From the NCBI RefSeq assembly GCF_023036475.1, contig NZ_JAJQKI010000024.1, forward strand, positions 1 through 34,267: a stretch of 34,267 nucleotides of DNA, in the 5' to 3' direction. The notes under the pieces were generated by a model. The model was not told the origin of the DNA. It did no database searches and saw only the letters and a list, made by a program, of their open reading frames with translations. A program made the translations under genes and the position numbers. Each line of letters opens with the position of its first letter. Position 1 is the stretch's first letter. Source of the DNA: Bacillus pinisoli (GTDB lineage: Bacteria > Bacillota > Bacilli > Bacillales > SA4). This document shows, piece by piece, positions 14,767-23,743 of the stretch.

Positions 14767-17700
14767 TCACGCTTGTTCGCGTTTATCTTGCTTATATAAG
14801 GCTAAGTTAATTCGTTTCACAATATCCGGAAGCTCACCTTTAAAGAGTTTATTTAGTTGTTTATAGCCACCCTTACTTTTAAATGGCTCTACATTAAATG
14901 CTTGTTCTGGGTCCGGATCAAGAATTGATTCTTGTAGTAATTGCTTTTCAATTCTTTCCAGCCACTGCTTTTGAATCTTTGGCCATGCTCTCATACTATA
15001 TATTTTTTTCATTGCATTTTTTATTCTCTCTTCATGACTAATTAGAGGATCACCTAGTGCTTGTTGACGTATAAAGCTAATAATATCAGCAGCAATATCC
15101 TCGTTTTTGGCGTCACGCCAAGCTGCTTGTAAGTTTTTTTCAGTAAAACCTTTTTGGTCTAATTCAATACGAAGTTTACGAAGTTCTTCTCTAGTCAAAT
15201 CACTTGGCCGTGTACACACAACTTGTAAAGCTGGTATTAGATTGATGTTTTCTTTTATAAATTGACTAAAGCTTTGTAAGTAGTCCTCTGGTTTTTCGGC
15301 ATTTCCATATCCTCTTGTTACTTCAACTAATTCATCTTCATGACGAGAAATTAATTGTCGAATTGGACGGTTACGATTCTCATCAATATAATTTATGAGT
15401 TGTTTATTCTCTTTTAATTCTTGTGATATTTCATTTTCTTTAGTATTTTTTACTAAATCTATAAATTCTTCTATGGTTTTACCACCTGATAGAACCTTAA
15501 AATCTTCCCGTTACTTGTCAGTCCACTTTTGTTTTCTTCTCTGCATTTTTGCTATGAATTGATCCTTATGTTGTTTTAAATGTTCTTCATTTTCAAGTTG
15601 TTCAATTTCCTCTGCTAATTGAGTTAAGGAAACCTTAGGACTTGCTACAACGGGCTTCATGGTTGTATAAGGTTTTAATGATTCATATATTCCTACTGCG
15701 TCGTAAATTGAAAAATGGTCCTTTCCAATATCATCGGCTCTTCTCGTAGCTCTACCTAGCATTTGCTCATATAATATCCTTGATCGTACCCTACGCAAAA
15801 ATACAATATTAGTTATTGAAGGAACATCAACACCCGTTGTCAATAAATCAACAGTTACTACTATATTAGGAAGACGTTCATTTTTATAAAGTTTAATTGC
15901 TTGAAGTGGGTCTTTAATAGAACCTGTAATCTTCATTACTGAATTATCCTCAATTTCTCCGTGAACATTTTCTAGTTCTTCTTTTAGAATACGAACTACC
16001 ATATCAGCATGATCATCTGTTGCAGCAAAGATAAGTGTTTTACCAAGATCATACGGATCAATATGATTAGCCAATTCACTTAATATTACACGGTTAAAAC
16101 TCTCAGTAATGACTGTTTTGTTAAATTGTGTAACTTCTATATTAACCTCATCTTCTAAAACTTCTTTTTCAATCATACCCACCCTGGTATCGTATACCTC
16201 TACCTCTTCCCCAACCTGCCACTTAATCCCACTCTTTTTTAGAGCCGTTTCAAACTGATACGGTGGCTCGTGGTCAATTAAGTATCCATCAATTACTGCT
16301 TCACGATATGAATAAGTAAATACGGGTTCACCAAATATTTCAACAGTATGAAGGGCTGGGGTAGCAGTTAAACCTATCCTAACGGCGTCAAAGTATTCCA
16401 AGACCTTTCTGTATTTACTTACGTAATCATTATGGTCACGGAACTCTAATTCAACTTCTGTCATTTCTTTGTCTAGTGTATAACCTCGGTGAGCTTCGTC
16501 AACAATGATGCAATCATATTGGTCTACAGTTGGTATATGAGTATCGGAATTACTATAGAAAAGTCGTTTCAACATACCTTGTACCGTTGCAATATGTACC
16601 TTCGTTTCTGGATTAGGCTTTTGGTCATCTAAAGTTTGTAATTCAAAGATCTCAGTAAAAGAATGAAAGTTTTCAAGTTTTGAATCCTTAAATGCAGCTT
16701 CTGCTTGACGCCCTAATGCAGAACGGTCAACTAAAAATAAAATTCTCTTGAATCGATTGTGTTTGATTAACCGATAAATTAAGCCAATTGCCATACGGGT
16801 TTTTCCAGTTCCAGTTGCCATTGCTAACAAAATTTCTCGTTGCTTCTGTGATAATGCATTTTCTACAGAAGTAATTGCATTTTCTTGATAAGGTCGTAAA
16901 TTAAGGTAGCCAAGTTCTTCATCTTGCAATTCTTTTGTTGCTTTATCGAGATCTTGCTTTATTAATTCTTTTAATCCTTCTGGTGAGTACCAGGCCTTTA
17001 ATGGACGTGGGTGATTTGTAGATTTTCTTGCGTCTAAAAACCAGATTCCAGACTTTTCTTCTAACTGATTTAAATAAGACCGTCCATTTGTTGCAAATAA
17101 AAATGGTACAAAGTAGTCTCCATATGGTTTAAGAATGATTTCTTCATCTTGTTGAACAACTAATCTAGCATAATTTTTTGCTTGTTCAATATCGGATAGA
17201 ATGTTTTTACTCTTTCTTTTAGCTTCAATAATCCCAACCAATTCTAATCCAATAAATAAGGCATAATCTGCGAAACCCTTTTTTAACGGCCATTCTGCTA
17301 TAGCTATATTTTTACCCTTTTGTGGTCTAATTCCTTTGCCAAATCTCAAATTTTCTGTGTCGACTTCCCAACCAGCTCTTCTTAATTGTTCATCAATAAT
17401 GGTCCTAGTTTCAGCTTCAGTTAATTCGATATTACTGCTAAAACGCTTTGATTCTTGTTTTCTTCTTTGTTTTTCTTCATTTGGTACATTGCTTTGTTCT
17501 TTTCGGAGCTTTTCTAATTGTTCCTCTAATTTACTTACTTTTTCTTCATATGATTGCGTAAGTTTTTGCATTTCAACCTTATTTATTTTAGTTTGCTTTA
17601 CTGGCTCAATGTATTCTGGTTCCTCAAAACCCCATTCACCATAAACTTGCATGAACCATACTGCAATACGAAACGCCATATGAACTATTACTTTTGCTTC

Positions 17701-18012
17701 TTCTTCCGTACCATACCCAGCTTCATGAACAGCTTTATTACCCTTTTTACGAATTGTATCGAACATTTCATATAATTCATCAGAGATAAGGTCATCACGT
17801 TTTAGTGCGTTTAAACGATCAACCTGACTAGTGTCGTATGTTTCTCTAATCTCTTCAAATGCTAAAACATATTTTGCTGTTGTCTCTGCAAACATTCGAA
17901 TTTTAATAATTGTTGTATTTGGATCATTAAATACATTATTTTCTGCCGTTTCCCCTAAGTTAGCAAGGATTCCCCATTTTTGTAATAGAAAATGAAAATT
18001 ACTTTGGAACAA
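14767..18012 (-). pseudogene. hsdR: Type I restriction endonuclease subunit HsdR, interrupted by one in-frame ochre codon
   Basis: ATP-dependent translocase and nuclease subunit, ~1081 codons in all. Order: a DUF4145-like N-terminal region (ends ~130), a coiled-coil (~140-190), the HSDR_N nuclease domain with the D...EAK residues (FADYAL...GIIEAKRK), and Walker A ATGTGKT. Then come DEAH (IIVDEAHRG), LTATP, helicase C motifs (DLLTTGVDVP, QMLGRATR) and an EcoEI_R_C-type C-terminal domain. A TAA at 15513-15511 stops the frame after KWTDK. The same frame then continues for 247 codons (REDFKVLSGG ... ) to 14767, with no shift. CAA to TAA is the simplest change. The start is TTG 18012, with GGGGGG 7 nt upstream. 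The truncated 833-aa product keeps the nuclease and motor but lacks the domain thought to dock on the methylase. Confidence 0.93.
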
Positions 18013-18049
18013 AAATAATCCCCCCACATACTGTTAACTCTTAATACCT

Positions 18050-18079
18050 ATTATAACCATTTCAAGCAGTGATAAGGAA
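18050..18079 (-). promoter_or_regulatory. Probable hsdR promoter
   Basis: On the minus strand there is a perfect TATAAT (18055-18050) with a weak -35 TTCCTT (18079-18074) and an 18-bp spacer, about 37 bp before the TTG start. The terminator just upstream separates it from the preceding gene. Confidence 0.4.
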
Positions 18080-18112
18080 ACATTATCCAGAAATTATTAT
18101 TGTAAACTAAAA

Positions 18113-18141
18113 AATGCCAATCTTTTTTAAAGAAAGGCATT
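18113..18141 (-). terminator. Terminator of the glycosylase-like gene
   Basis: On the minus strand AATGCC and TCTTT arms pair across an A-rich loop with GGCATT and AAAGA arms, followed by TTTTTTAG. Confidence 0.65.
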
Positions 18142-18236
18142 CCTGTGTAGTTTTCAAATTAGGTCTTTATTTTGTAAAAATTCACCGTTTCTCATCTGTT
18201 TTATAGAGACAAATTATTACTACGTTAAAATTAGTT

Positions 18237-19193
18237 TTAAACCAATAACCCATGTTTATAATTACTTTTAGTTCCTAATAATTTATCTCTAGTTTCTAAT
18301 ATTCCTAAATCTTTTATTAATCCATCTATAAGATAACCAATAGAACGTTTGGTTACATTAGGAAGCTTGTCATGCATAAATTCCATTTGCACAACAGTAA
18401 TAGAATGTTGCTTATCTCCTTTTTTTAATGAAGCATGATAGAAAGGAACGTAATCAATTTTTGACATTTTACATAACCTAGCAATACCCTCTTGTTCCTT
18501 TTCTGATAAGAGTATTTCTCTAATCGTTTTACTCGCTGGGTTACCATGACAAATTATTAATCTTGGAACCTCATAGTTGCTGCTATTTAACTGTTGCTCA
18601 ACATATTTTTTACAATTCTTCCGAATTTTTTCCGGTATAATATTCCAACTATCTTTAATTATTTTTTGTTCATTTCCCTCTAAATCGGAATAATTCGTAA
18701 CTATATCCTCAAAGAGTTTCCCTATCATTACCTCAGGTTTATGCCTAACTGAACCACACCTAATTACATCTGTATGAGCAACACCATAATCTTGCCCTAG
18801 TAATTCAAAAAGGATCGGAGATACAGTATTGAATTTTTTAAAGTATTTTTCATTTTTAAATACCTTTTCTTTTCCATTTTTTGCGATAAAGCAGTCTTCT
18901 AGCTTATCTAAACTTCGTCCATCCAACTCAATTTTTTTCCACTTTTTTCCCCTCGGCAAAAGGTAATCTAAGTCATATTCACCTTCGTTGAAAGCTTGAT
19001 TAATCCCGTAAATCCAAACTAAACTATTTCTTTTACCTTCTAATAGTTGCCACGGCTCGTATTGTCTCTTATAAACACCTGACAAACCGAATTTTTGATT
19101 ATCATGTTCAAACACATTATCACAAAGTTTACATGTAGTACATTTGTCTGACAAAATATCCACCTTCTTTCTTAGCCAGTTCTTTTTATACAT
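18237..19193 (-). CDS. Uracil-DNA-glycosylase superfamily-like protein
   Basis: A 318-aa protein that I place in the UDG superfamily by pattern, nearest to the Fe-S family 4/5 type. Cysteines C18, C21 and C24 (CTTCKLC) lie at the N-terminus, with C146 (HTDVIRCGS) and C194 (KNCKKYVEQQL), the layout of the [4Fe-4S] ligands. YGINQAFNEGEYD (62-74) resembles the GxNPxxxE catalytic motif. LIICHGNPASKTI (212-224) matches the usual LGxxAxxxL strand-helix. VPFYHAS (249-255) sits where HPS is found. Substrate unknown: it could be uracil, another damaged base or a phage-modified base. Flanked by restriction and unknown cargo genes. A TTG at 19154 after AAGGTGG is an alternative start, with a better ribosome binding site. 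Confidence 0.6.
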   Translation of the reverse strand: MYKKNWLRKKVDILSDKCTTCKLCDNVFEHDNQKFGLSGVYKRQYEPWQLLEGKRNSLVWIYGINQAFNEGEYDLDYLLPRGKKWKKIELDGRSLDKLEDCFIAKNGKEKVFKNEKYFKKFNTVSPILFELLGQDYGVAHTDVIRCGSVRHKPEVMIGKLFEDIVTNYSDLEGNEQKIIKDSWNIIPEKIRKNCKKYVEQQLNSSNYEVPRLIICHGNPASKTIREILLSEKEQEGIARLCKMSKIDYVPFYHASLKKGDKQHSITVVQMEFMHDKLPNVTKRSIGYLIDGLIKDLGILETRDKLLGTKSNYKHGLLV

Positions 19194-19217
19194 TCTATTA
19201 TTATAAAGGAAATTTAA

Positions 19218-19250
19218 TTTTTAGACTTATTTAGTAACATAGTCTAAAAA
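19218..19250. promoter_or_regulatory. Perfect 10-bp inverted repeat upstream of the glycosylase-like gene
   Basis: TTTTTAGACT (19218-19227) and AGTCTAAAAA (19241-19250), loop 13 nt, lie 25 bp before the gene's ATG. An operator or a terminator for incoming transcription is possible. Confidence 0.4.
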
Positions 19251-19562
19251 TAGAACAGAAAAAATACCCTAATTAAAAATATTGACTTGAATTTAAACTA
19301 GACCTCATTTGTGCTTCATCACATATACCCTCTAAATTATTTAACCCTTACCAATCTATCTATTTCACCAGTTATGTTTAATGTACAAAAGTTATAAGTT
19401 CTAGACACTATAAAAAGACTGCTCATATTCCACTAAAATAACTATTTTCACTATCTTTAAGTTAGTCTGGAATGTAATTACAAAAGATTTAAGACTTTTA
19501 GACAACAAATAAATGGACATGAACTATAAAAGCAATAAAAAATATCCCTAGAAATTAAATAA
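19251..19562. other. AT-rich gap without genes
   Basis: No open frame with a ribosome binding site and no tRNA or riboswitch core was seen in either strand. Only the terminator at 19563-19591 bounds it. Confidence 0.35.
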
Positions 19563-19591
19563 GATCACCCCGGTATAAGCCGAGGTAATCT
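19563..19591 (-). terminator. Terminator of the two-gene unit 19643-20796
   Basis: On the minus strand ATTACCTCGG pairs with ACCGGGGTGAT (one wobble), followed by CTTATTTAATTTCT. Confidence 0.55.
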
Positions 19592-19642
19592 ATTAGCAGA
19601 AATATATTGGTTCTTAATTATAAAAAATTTGTATTTTCGTAG

Positions 19643-20014
19643 TTAATGAATATACAAACGATTAAAATTAGGTAACGTTTGTTCGGACTGCAAGTAACTT
19701 GAAACCCACTGAAATCCCTTATCTTGTATTTGAGATTGTAAAAATAAGCTCCCACAAAGACTAGCTAATTCCACATTATTCTGTTCACATGCTTTATTTA
19801 AAGCATGTATTAAACCCATTCTTTCCTGATGTTGACTAAAGTTAAACTCTGACAGCAGTTCCTTTTGTAAACGTAATTGCTCTATTCTGACCTTGTTTTC
19901 CGAAGATATCCGATGTCTCTCTGTTTTTTCTTGCTCTCTAGCAATCCCATACTTAGTTAACCCATTAATCACTTCGCCAAATACAGTAACTGTTTCAGGT
20001 AATAAGGTTTTCAT
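19643..20014 (-). CDS. Unknown helical protein, second gene of a coupled pair
   Basis: A 123-aa protein, mostly helical and polar, with a central charged helix (REQEKTERHRISSENKVRIEQLRLQKELL) that could form a coiled coil. No signal peptide or membrane segment. GGAGG lies 6 nt before the ATG, and the ATG overlaps the stop of the upstream gene (ATGA). The two proteins are probably made in a fixed ratio and may form a complex. I do not recognise a family, and no catalytic motif is visible. Confidence 0.65.
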   Translation of the reverse strand: MKTLLPETVTVFGEVINGLTKYGIAREQEKTERHRISSENKVRIEQLRLQKELLSEFNFSQHQERMGLIHALNKACEQNNVELASLCGSLFLQSQIQDKGFQWVSSYLQSEQTLPNFNRLYIH

Positions 20015-20796
20015 TGCAATCCTCCTAACGTGGACTTGATAAATTTAAGTACTTCTTGGGATTTATGAGAAACTTCTCTATTATCAAAAATATCAGTCGA
20101 TACAACTATGTACAACAATGATATATAAACCATACCAAGATCTAATGTGTTTTTATTGACTGAGGTACCAGACAACGAAATCTTTTGATTAACTGCGTTA
20201 AGATTTTGGGAGAGATCCTTAGTAAAGGATTGAAACTCTTTAATACGATTTAACACATTATCTAGTGCTGTTATACGAAATTCTAATTGTTCTTTGGCAC
20301 GTAGAATATCACTCTTTACTGCCTTTGCATCCGAAAGATTATCGTCTGCTTCTCCTATTCTAAATAACAAAAAGAAATTATCTAATTCAAATCTAGTTCT
20401 TGGAGCCTCAGGAATCTTCATGTCGAAACGGTTAATAATCTGATTTTGAACCGGAACGTGTTGAAAGTAATTCTGTTTTACACTTTTTAATTGGTTGCTA
20501 AGAGAAGCATTAGCAATATACCTTTCAAATCTAGACATTTCATTATGTAAGCAACTCTCTTTCAACCTACAAAAATCATTAAAGTTCTGCTTAACTGTGT
20601 TGAATTTTATCTCATATCGTTCCTTTGTCTCATTGTAGCTATGACGAGCTGAACTTACCATTGAGTTTGCCATTCGATTTTTTTCATAAGTTGGAATGTA
20701 GTTATCTTCACCTTTAATTACTTCATGATAAAATCCCTTCGTAGCATATTCTCCAAGGTCTTTTATATCTTCAAAAATTTCCTTAAAAAGAGACAT
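20011..20796 (-). CDS. Unknown coiled-coil protein, first gene of a coupled pair
   Basis: About 261 aa, rich in long amphipathic helices (SARHSYNETKERYEIKFNTVKQNF and KSDILRAKEQLEFRITALDNVLNRI). A hydrophobic stretch near the C-terminus (LDLGMVYISLLYIVVSTDIF) might be a membrane-associated or buried helix. No enzyme motif is recognised. The start is uncertain among TTG 20820, ATG 20808 and ATG 20796; I chose 20796, where AGAGGATGG lies upstream. Overlaps the next gene by 4 bp. The pair sits in the cargo of the element between the glycosylase-like gene and a divergent nuclease-like gene, which suggests but does not prove a defence or toxin-antitoxin role. Confidence 0.65.
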   Translation of the reverse strand: MSLFKEIFEDIKDLGEYATKGFYHEVIKGEDNYIPTYEKNRMANSMVSSARHSYNETKERYEIKFNTVKQNFNDFCRLKESCLHNEMSRFERYIANASLSNQLKSVKQNYFQHVPVQNQIINRFDMKIPEAPRTRFELDNFFLLFRIGEADDNLSDAKAVKSDILRAKEQLEFRITALDNVLNRIKEFQSFTKDLSQNLNAVNQKISLSGTSVNKNTLDLGMVYISLLYIVVSTDIFDNREVSHKSQEVLKFIKSTLGGLQ

Positions 20797-20979
20797 AATA
20801 TCATCCATCCTCTTATTCAATTTTCAAGCCATTAGTATAATTGACAAATAATCCCATTAAAATACATATAAACAAACAAAATTAGCTTTGTGAATTTCTA
20901 ATATAGTAAGATTGAAATGAAATAGAGATTTCATCGGTATTACTAACCTAACTAAGCTGATGACAGAGAGGTCAAGTAT

Positions 20980-21504
20980 ATGAAAAATAGAATTATTGAG
21001 ATAGAGAAATTAAGAAGAAAATGTGGTCTGCTAACTATTGTAGAGGATAATAACGGACTACTTAAGCTAAGTAATCGTCCCAGTTCAAGGGGGTGTGGTT
21101 TATATTGGATTTATACATCATATACATTAGAGGATTTATGCAACGCGACTATTTCTAAAAATAAAAATGCTATAGATATCCCCTTTTTAGCGAAAAGTAG
21201 GAAAGATTTAAATAATGTTATACATCCAAGTGAGGAAGGGGAATTTTGGATAGTCTATAATGGTATCGGTGGAAGAAAACCAAATAGTAATCACTATTAT
21301 GACCTAGGGGCAAGAATCCTTCAAGAATTTAGGGATAATCAGAAAACGGGTTCGTTAAAAGTGTTGGGAACAAATCTTAGTAATTTAACTAAATGGAGAT
21401 ACAGCTATGTAGAACTTGACTATAGTGAATACGAAATACATAAAAGAGATATTGAAACGGGTTGGAGATTAGAAAATGGCTGGCCAATTTTATCTAAGCA
21501 ATAA
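20980..21504 (+). CDS. Hypothetical protein, weak GIY-YIG-like features
   Basis: A 174-aa soluble protein. CGLYWIYTSYT (residues ~40-50) followed about 50 residues later by FWIVYNGIGGR and an ARILQEFR helix loosely recalls the GIY...YIG...R core of GIY-YIG nucleases. The spacing is longer than usual and no clear catalytic glutamate can be placed. AGAGAGGT precedes the ATG. Transcribed away from the two-gene unit, so the ~180 bp between them must hold both promoters. It ends with its own terminator. Confidence 0.55.
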   Translation: MKNRIIEIEKLRRKCGLLTIVEDNNGLLKLSNRPSSRGCGLYWIYTSYTLEDLCNATISKNKNAIDIPFLAKSRKDLNNVIHPSEEGEFWIVYNGIGGRKPNSNHYYDLGARILQEFRDNQKTGSLKVLGTNLSNLTKWRYSYVELDYSEYEIHKRDIETGWRLENGWPILSKQ

Positions 21505-21680
21505 AAGGCGAATAAATTCGTCCTTCATTTGCTTCTATTATTTATTATTTAGAATTAGTCATTTCTAAGAAGGTGATACATGATATTTACATCTAATAAA
21601 TATACTTAAGCACAGTTTTCTTCCCCGTATTCGCTAAAATATATCACCTTTATATTCATCGTCTTTACTTTGATTAAGAG

Positions 21681-21713
21681 GCCATCAACCCTTCTTGGAT
21701 CGATGGCTTTTTG
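21681..21713 (+). terminator. Terminator downstream of the 20980 gene
   Basis: GCCATC (21681-21686) and GATGGC (21702-21707), followed by TTTTTG. It lies ~175 bp after the stop; the stretch between contains no gene I can support. Confidence 0.65.
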
Positions 21714-21799
21714 TTTATGTAGATCATAATATTCTTACACCAATAACACAATCTATTTTATGGCCTTCATAAAACTACTTCTTAAATACATCCGTCTAT

Positions 21800-23098
21800 T
21801 CATTTAATATAATTATATTTTATAAGCTCACTCTTTGCCCTTGTATTACTAGGGTTTATATTTAATATTTGTTTTAAGCATCCAATCGCACTTTCAATTG
21901 AGTTTTCTCTCTCATACATTCTATATTCTTTAAATAAGAAATTGACAGTGTCTGTACCAGCTTTTTCAAAGTGATCATTCGCTTGTTCATATTCTTTTAA
22001 ATCAATATATACGGCACCAATACCAGTATGAGCTTCCATATCTCTTTCGTTGAGTTCAAGGGCATTTTTATAACACTTTAACGCATTATCATAGTCTCTA
22101 ATATCTCGATATAAGCCACCTAAGCCGTTTAAAGCAAATTTATCTTCTTTTATCCTCAAAGACCTTTGATAATGAGTAATTCCATCCTCATGATATCGTA
22201 ATTTTCTATATAACCCACCTAATTGTGTAAGAGTGTATGTACTGTTAGGTTGAAGTTCCAAGGCTCTTAATAGAATAATTTCAGCTTTGCTATATGCTTT
22301 CAGTTCCTTATATAACCTTGCAATACTATTTAAGGTATTGTTGTTTGTTATATTTTCTAAATGATATCCAGCTTGTAGTCTTTTAATTTCCATTAATTTA
22401 TACTTAATATCAGGAAATTGATATCCACATCTAGACATTTCCTCAATCCATTCAATGGATTTACTGATATCTTCATGATTAAGATGAGTAGACACAATGA
22501 TACTAGAAATGTTTTTAACATCAAATGTCAATTTTATTTTTGATTTTAATAAGTTTGTAATCTTCCAGCCATTTTCAATGATTTTTTGGTAGTTACCCTG
22601 AGATTTATTTAATATGAGTACTTCATTCGCAAGTGTATCTACAGCATTACTATTTTGTATATTTTGATCTATTCCATTACTATTCTTATACTTGTCTAAA
22701 AATGAATTAAAATTAAATCCATTTTCAATAGGGACATTATTATATTGCTTTACTCCTATGATATGTTCTTTTCCATACGAATACATTTGGTCCCATGATT
22801 TAAAGAAAACAATATTCAAGTTATCTTCTAATCCTTTTACTTTACCGTGGGTAATTCCAAATACCCTTTCTCTTTTCTCTAATAGCTTTAACAATATTTT
22901 TTGTATTTTTGTATTTTTAAATAAAAGTTCTTCGAATGTACCTAATAAGTGTGAGTCATGATCTTCAAATGATTTCTTAAAAAAGGGCCTACCACTATGA
23001 TAAATTTTGCGACTAGAGGAATTAATCCAAAACAATGTCCCTTCTAAAAAACTTCTATGTACTTTAAATTTAACTTTTAACATAAGTGTTTTTTCCAA
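21800..23098 (-). CDS. TPR-repeat protein with unknown N-terminal domain
   Basis: 432 aa. Residues ~250-420 hold four to five tetratricopeptide repeats (LNSIARLYKELKAYSKAEIILLRALELQPN; LGGLYRKLRYHEDGITHYQRSL; GGLYRDIRDYDNALKCYKNALELN; GAVYIDLKEYEQANDHFEKA). TPRs mediate protein-protein contacts. The N-terminal ~250 residues are soluble, with no motif I recognise. The start is TTG 23098, with AGGTGGG 8 nt upstream; ATG 23083 is an alternative. Last cargo gene before the right end of the element. It may be a sensor or scaffold of an accessory system; no enzymatic partner is adjacent. Confidence 0.8.
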   Translation of the reverse strand: MEKTLMLKVKFKVHRSFLEGTLFWINSSSRKIYHSGRPFFKKSFEDHDSHLLGTFEELLFKNTKIQKILLKLLEKRERVFGITHGKVKGLEDNLNIVFFKSWDQMYSYGKEHIIGVKQYNNVPIENGFNFNSFLDKYKNSNGIDQNIQNSNAVDTLANEVLILNKSQGNYQKIIENGWKITNLLKSKIKLTFDVKNISSIIVSTHLNHEDISKSIEWIEEMSRCGYQFPDIKYKLMEIKRLQAGYHLENITNNNTLNSIARLYKELKAYSKAEIILLRALELQPNSTYTLTQLGGLYRKLRYHEDGITHYQRSLRIKEDKFALNGLGGLYRDIRDYDNALKCYKNALELNERDMEAHTGIGAVYIDLKEYEQANDHFEKAGTDTVNFLFKEYRMYERENSIESAIGCLKQILNINPSNTRAKSELIKYNYIK

Positions 23099-23248
23099 CT
23101 ACCTTACCCACCTAACGTTATTAATATAATAAGGTTCTCTTCTATTCACCAATCATTATTTTCTTCCCCGGTATATACAATAACTATAAAAAAACACCTT
23201 TTCGCCCTTTTGGAAATAATAGTTAATTTATAAAATTCAACAAAAAAA

Positions 23249-23273
23249 CGGTACTTCCTTCAAAAGGGTACCG
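23249..23273 (-). terminator. Terminator inside the right end of the element
   Basis: On the minus strand CGGTAC and GTACCG arms, with an inner CCTT/AAGG, are followed by TTTTTTTG. It would block minus-strand transcription entering the element from the chromosome. No gene fills 23099-23516. Confidence 0.7.
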
Positions 23274-23368
23274 ATTTCTTAATCTCATAACACTATTACT
23301 GTAAATGGCATACTGTCACATCTCTATTTCTTACTAGTTGGACTAACAACTAATTTCTAACATATTCT

Positions 23369-23397
23369 GGGTCACGCTCTGGTCACATCTTGGTCAC
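23369..23397 (+). promoter_or_regulatory. Putative integrase arm-type sites, right end
   Basis: GGGTCAC (23369-23375), TGGTCAC (23380-23386) and TGGTCAC (23391-23397) repeat exactly every 11 bp, about one helical turn. The motif and period match 5524-5541 at the other end. Confidence 0.65.
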
Positions 23398-23516
23398 ACA
23401 CTACCGAAGCCCCCCGGAAATCAAAGGTCATATAAAAAGTGAAATTCTCTTAAAAACCTTGATACAAAGCCATTTTAGGACACTTATGAAAACTAGAGGA
23501 AATATCATCTTCCACC

Positions 23517-23560
23517 CTGGCAGCGTAGAGGTCAGGGGTTCGAGCCCCCTATGCTCCATC
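23517..23560 (+). repeat. Right attachment site (attR): displaced 3' half of tRNA-Ala
   Basis: 18 bp identical to 5387-5404, then a T arm AGGGG/CCCCT with loop TTCGAGC, acceptor strand ATGCTCC and A, and two more matching bases. Joined to the 5' half at 5356-5386 it would make a perfectly paired tRNA-Ala, so this is probably the original chromosomal 3' end. Short open frames crossing it (23390-23587 and 23428-23661) are chance frames. Confidence 0.85.
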
Positions 23561-23576
23561 GAATATAAATCGCGTA

Positions 23577-23608
23577 AAAAACCTTGAGAAATCAAGGTTT
23601 TTACTTTT
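23577..23608 (+). terminator. Orphaned original terminator of tRNA-Ala
   Basis: AAAACCTTGA/TCAAGGTTTT hairpin with a GAAA loop, then TTACTTTT, 17 bp past the displaced tRNA end. Before integration it would have ended the tRNA transcript. Confidence 0.75.
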
Positions 23609-23743
23609 GCCGCTACCACTCTCAGACATTTAATTGTCTTTGGAATCTTAGAACACTTCAATTTTTCACACTATGGACAATGTTATTTATATAACCGCCT
23701 GTATGTAAATCCACTTAATTGATTCAACTATTTATAGAATAAC

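Noticed and set aside
14767..15219. Separate 150-aa gene downstream of hsdR
   Set aside because: It is in the same frame as hsdR after a single TAA, with intervening coding sequence; it is the C-terminal part of hsdR, not a gene of its own.
5387..23534. Integrative conjugative element
   Set aside because: No relaxase, coupling protein, VirB4-like ATPase or other conjugation gene is present between the att sites.
23390..23661. Two small frames across attR
   Set aside because: They read through a tRNA fragment and terminator on either strand, with no ribosome binding site.
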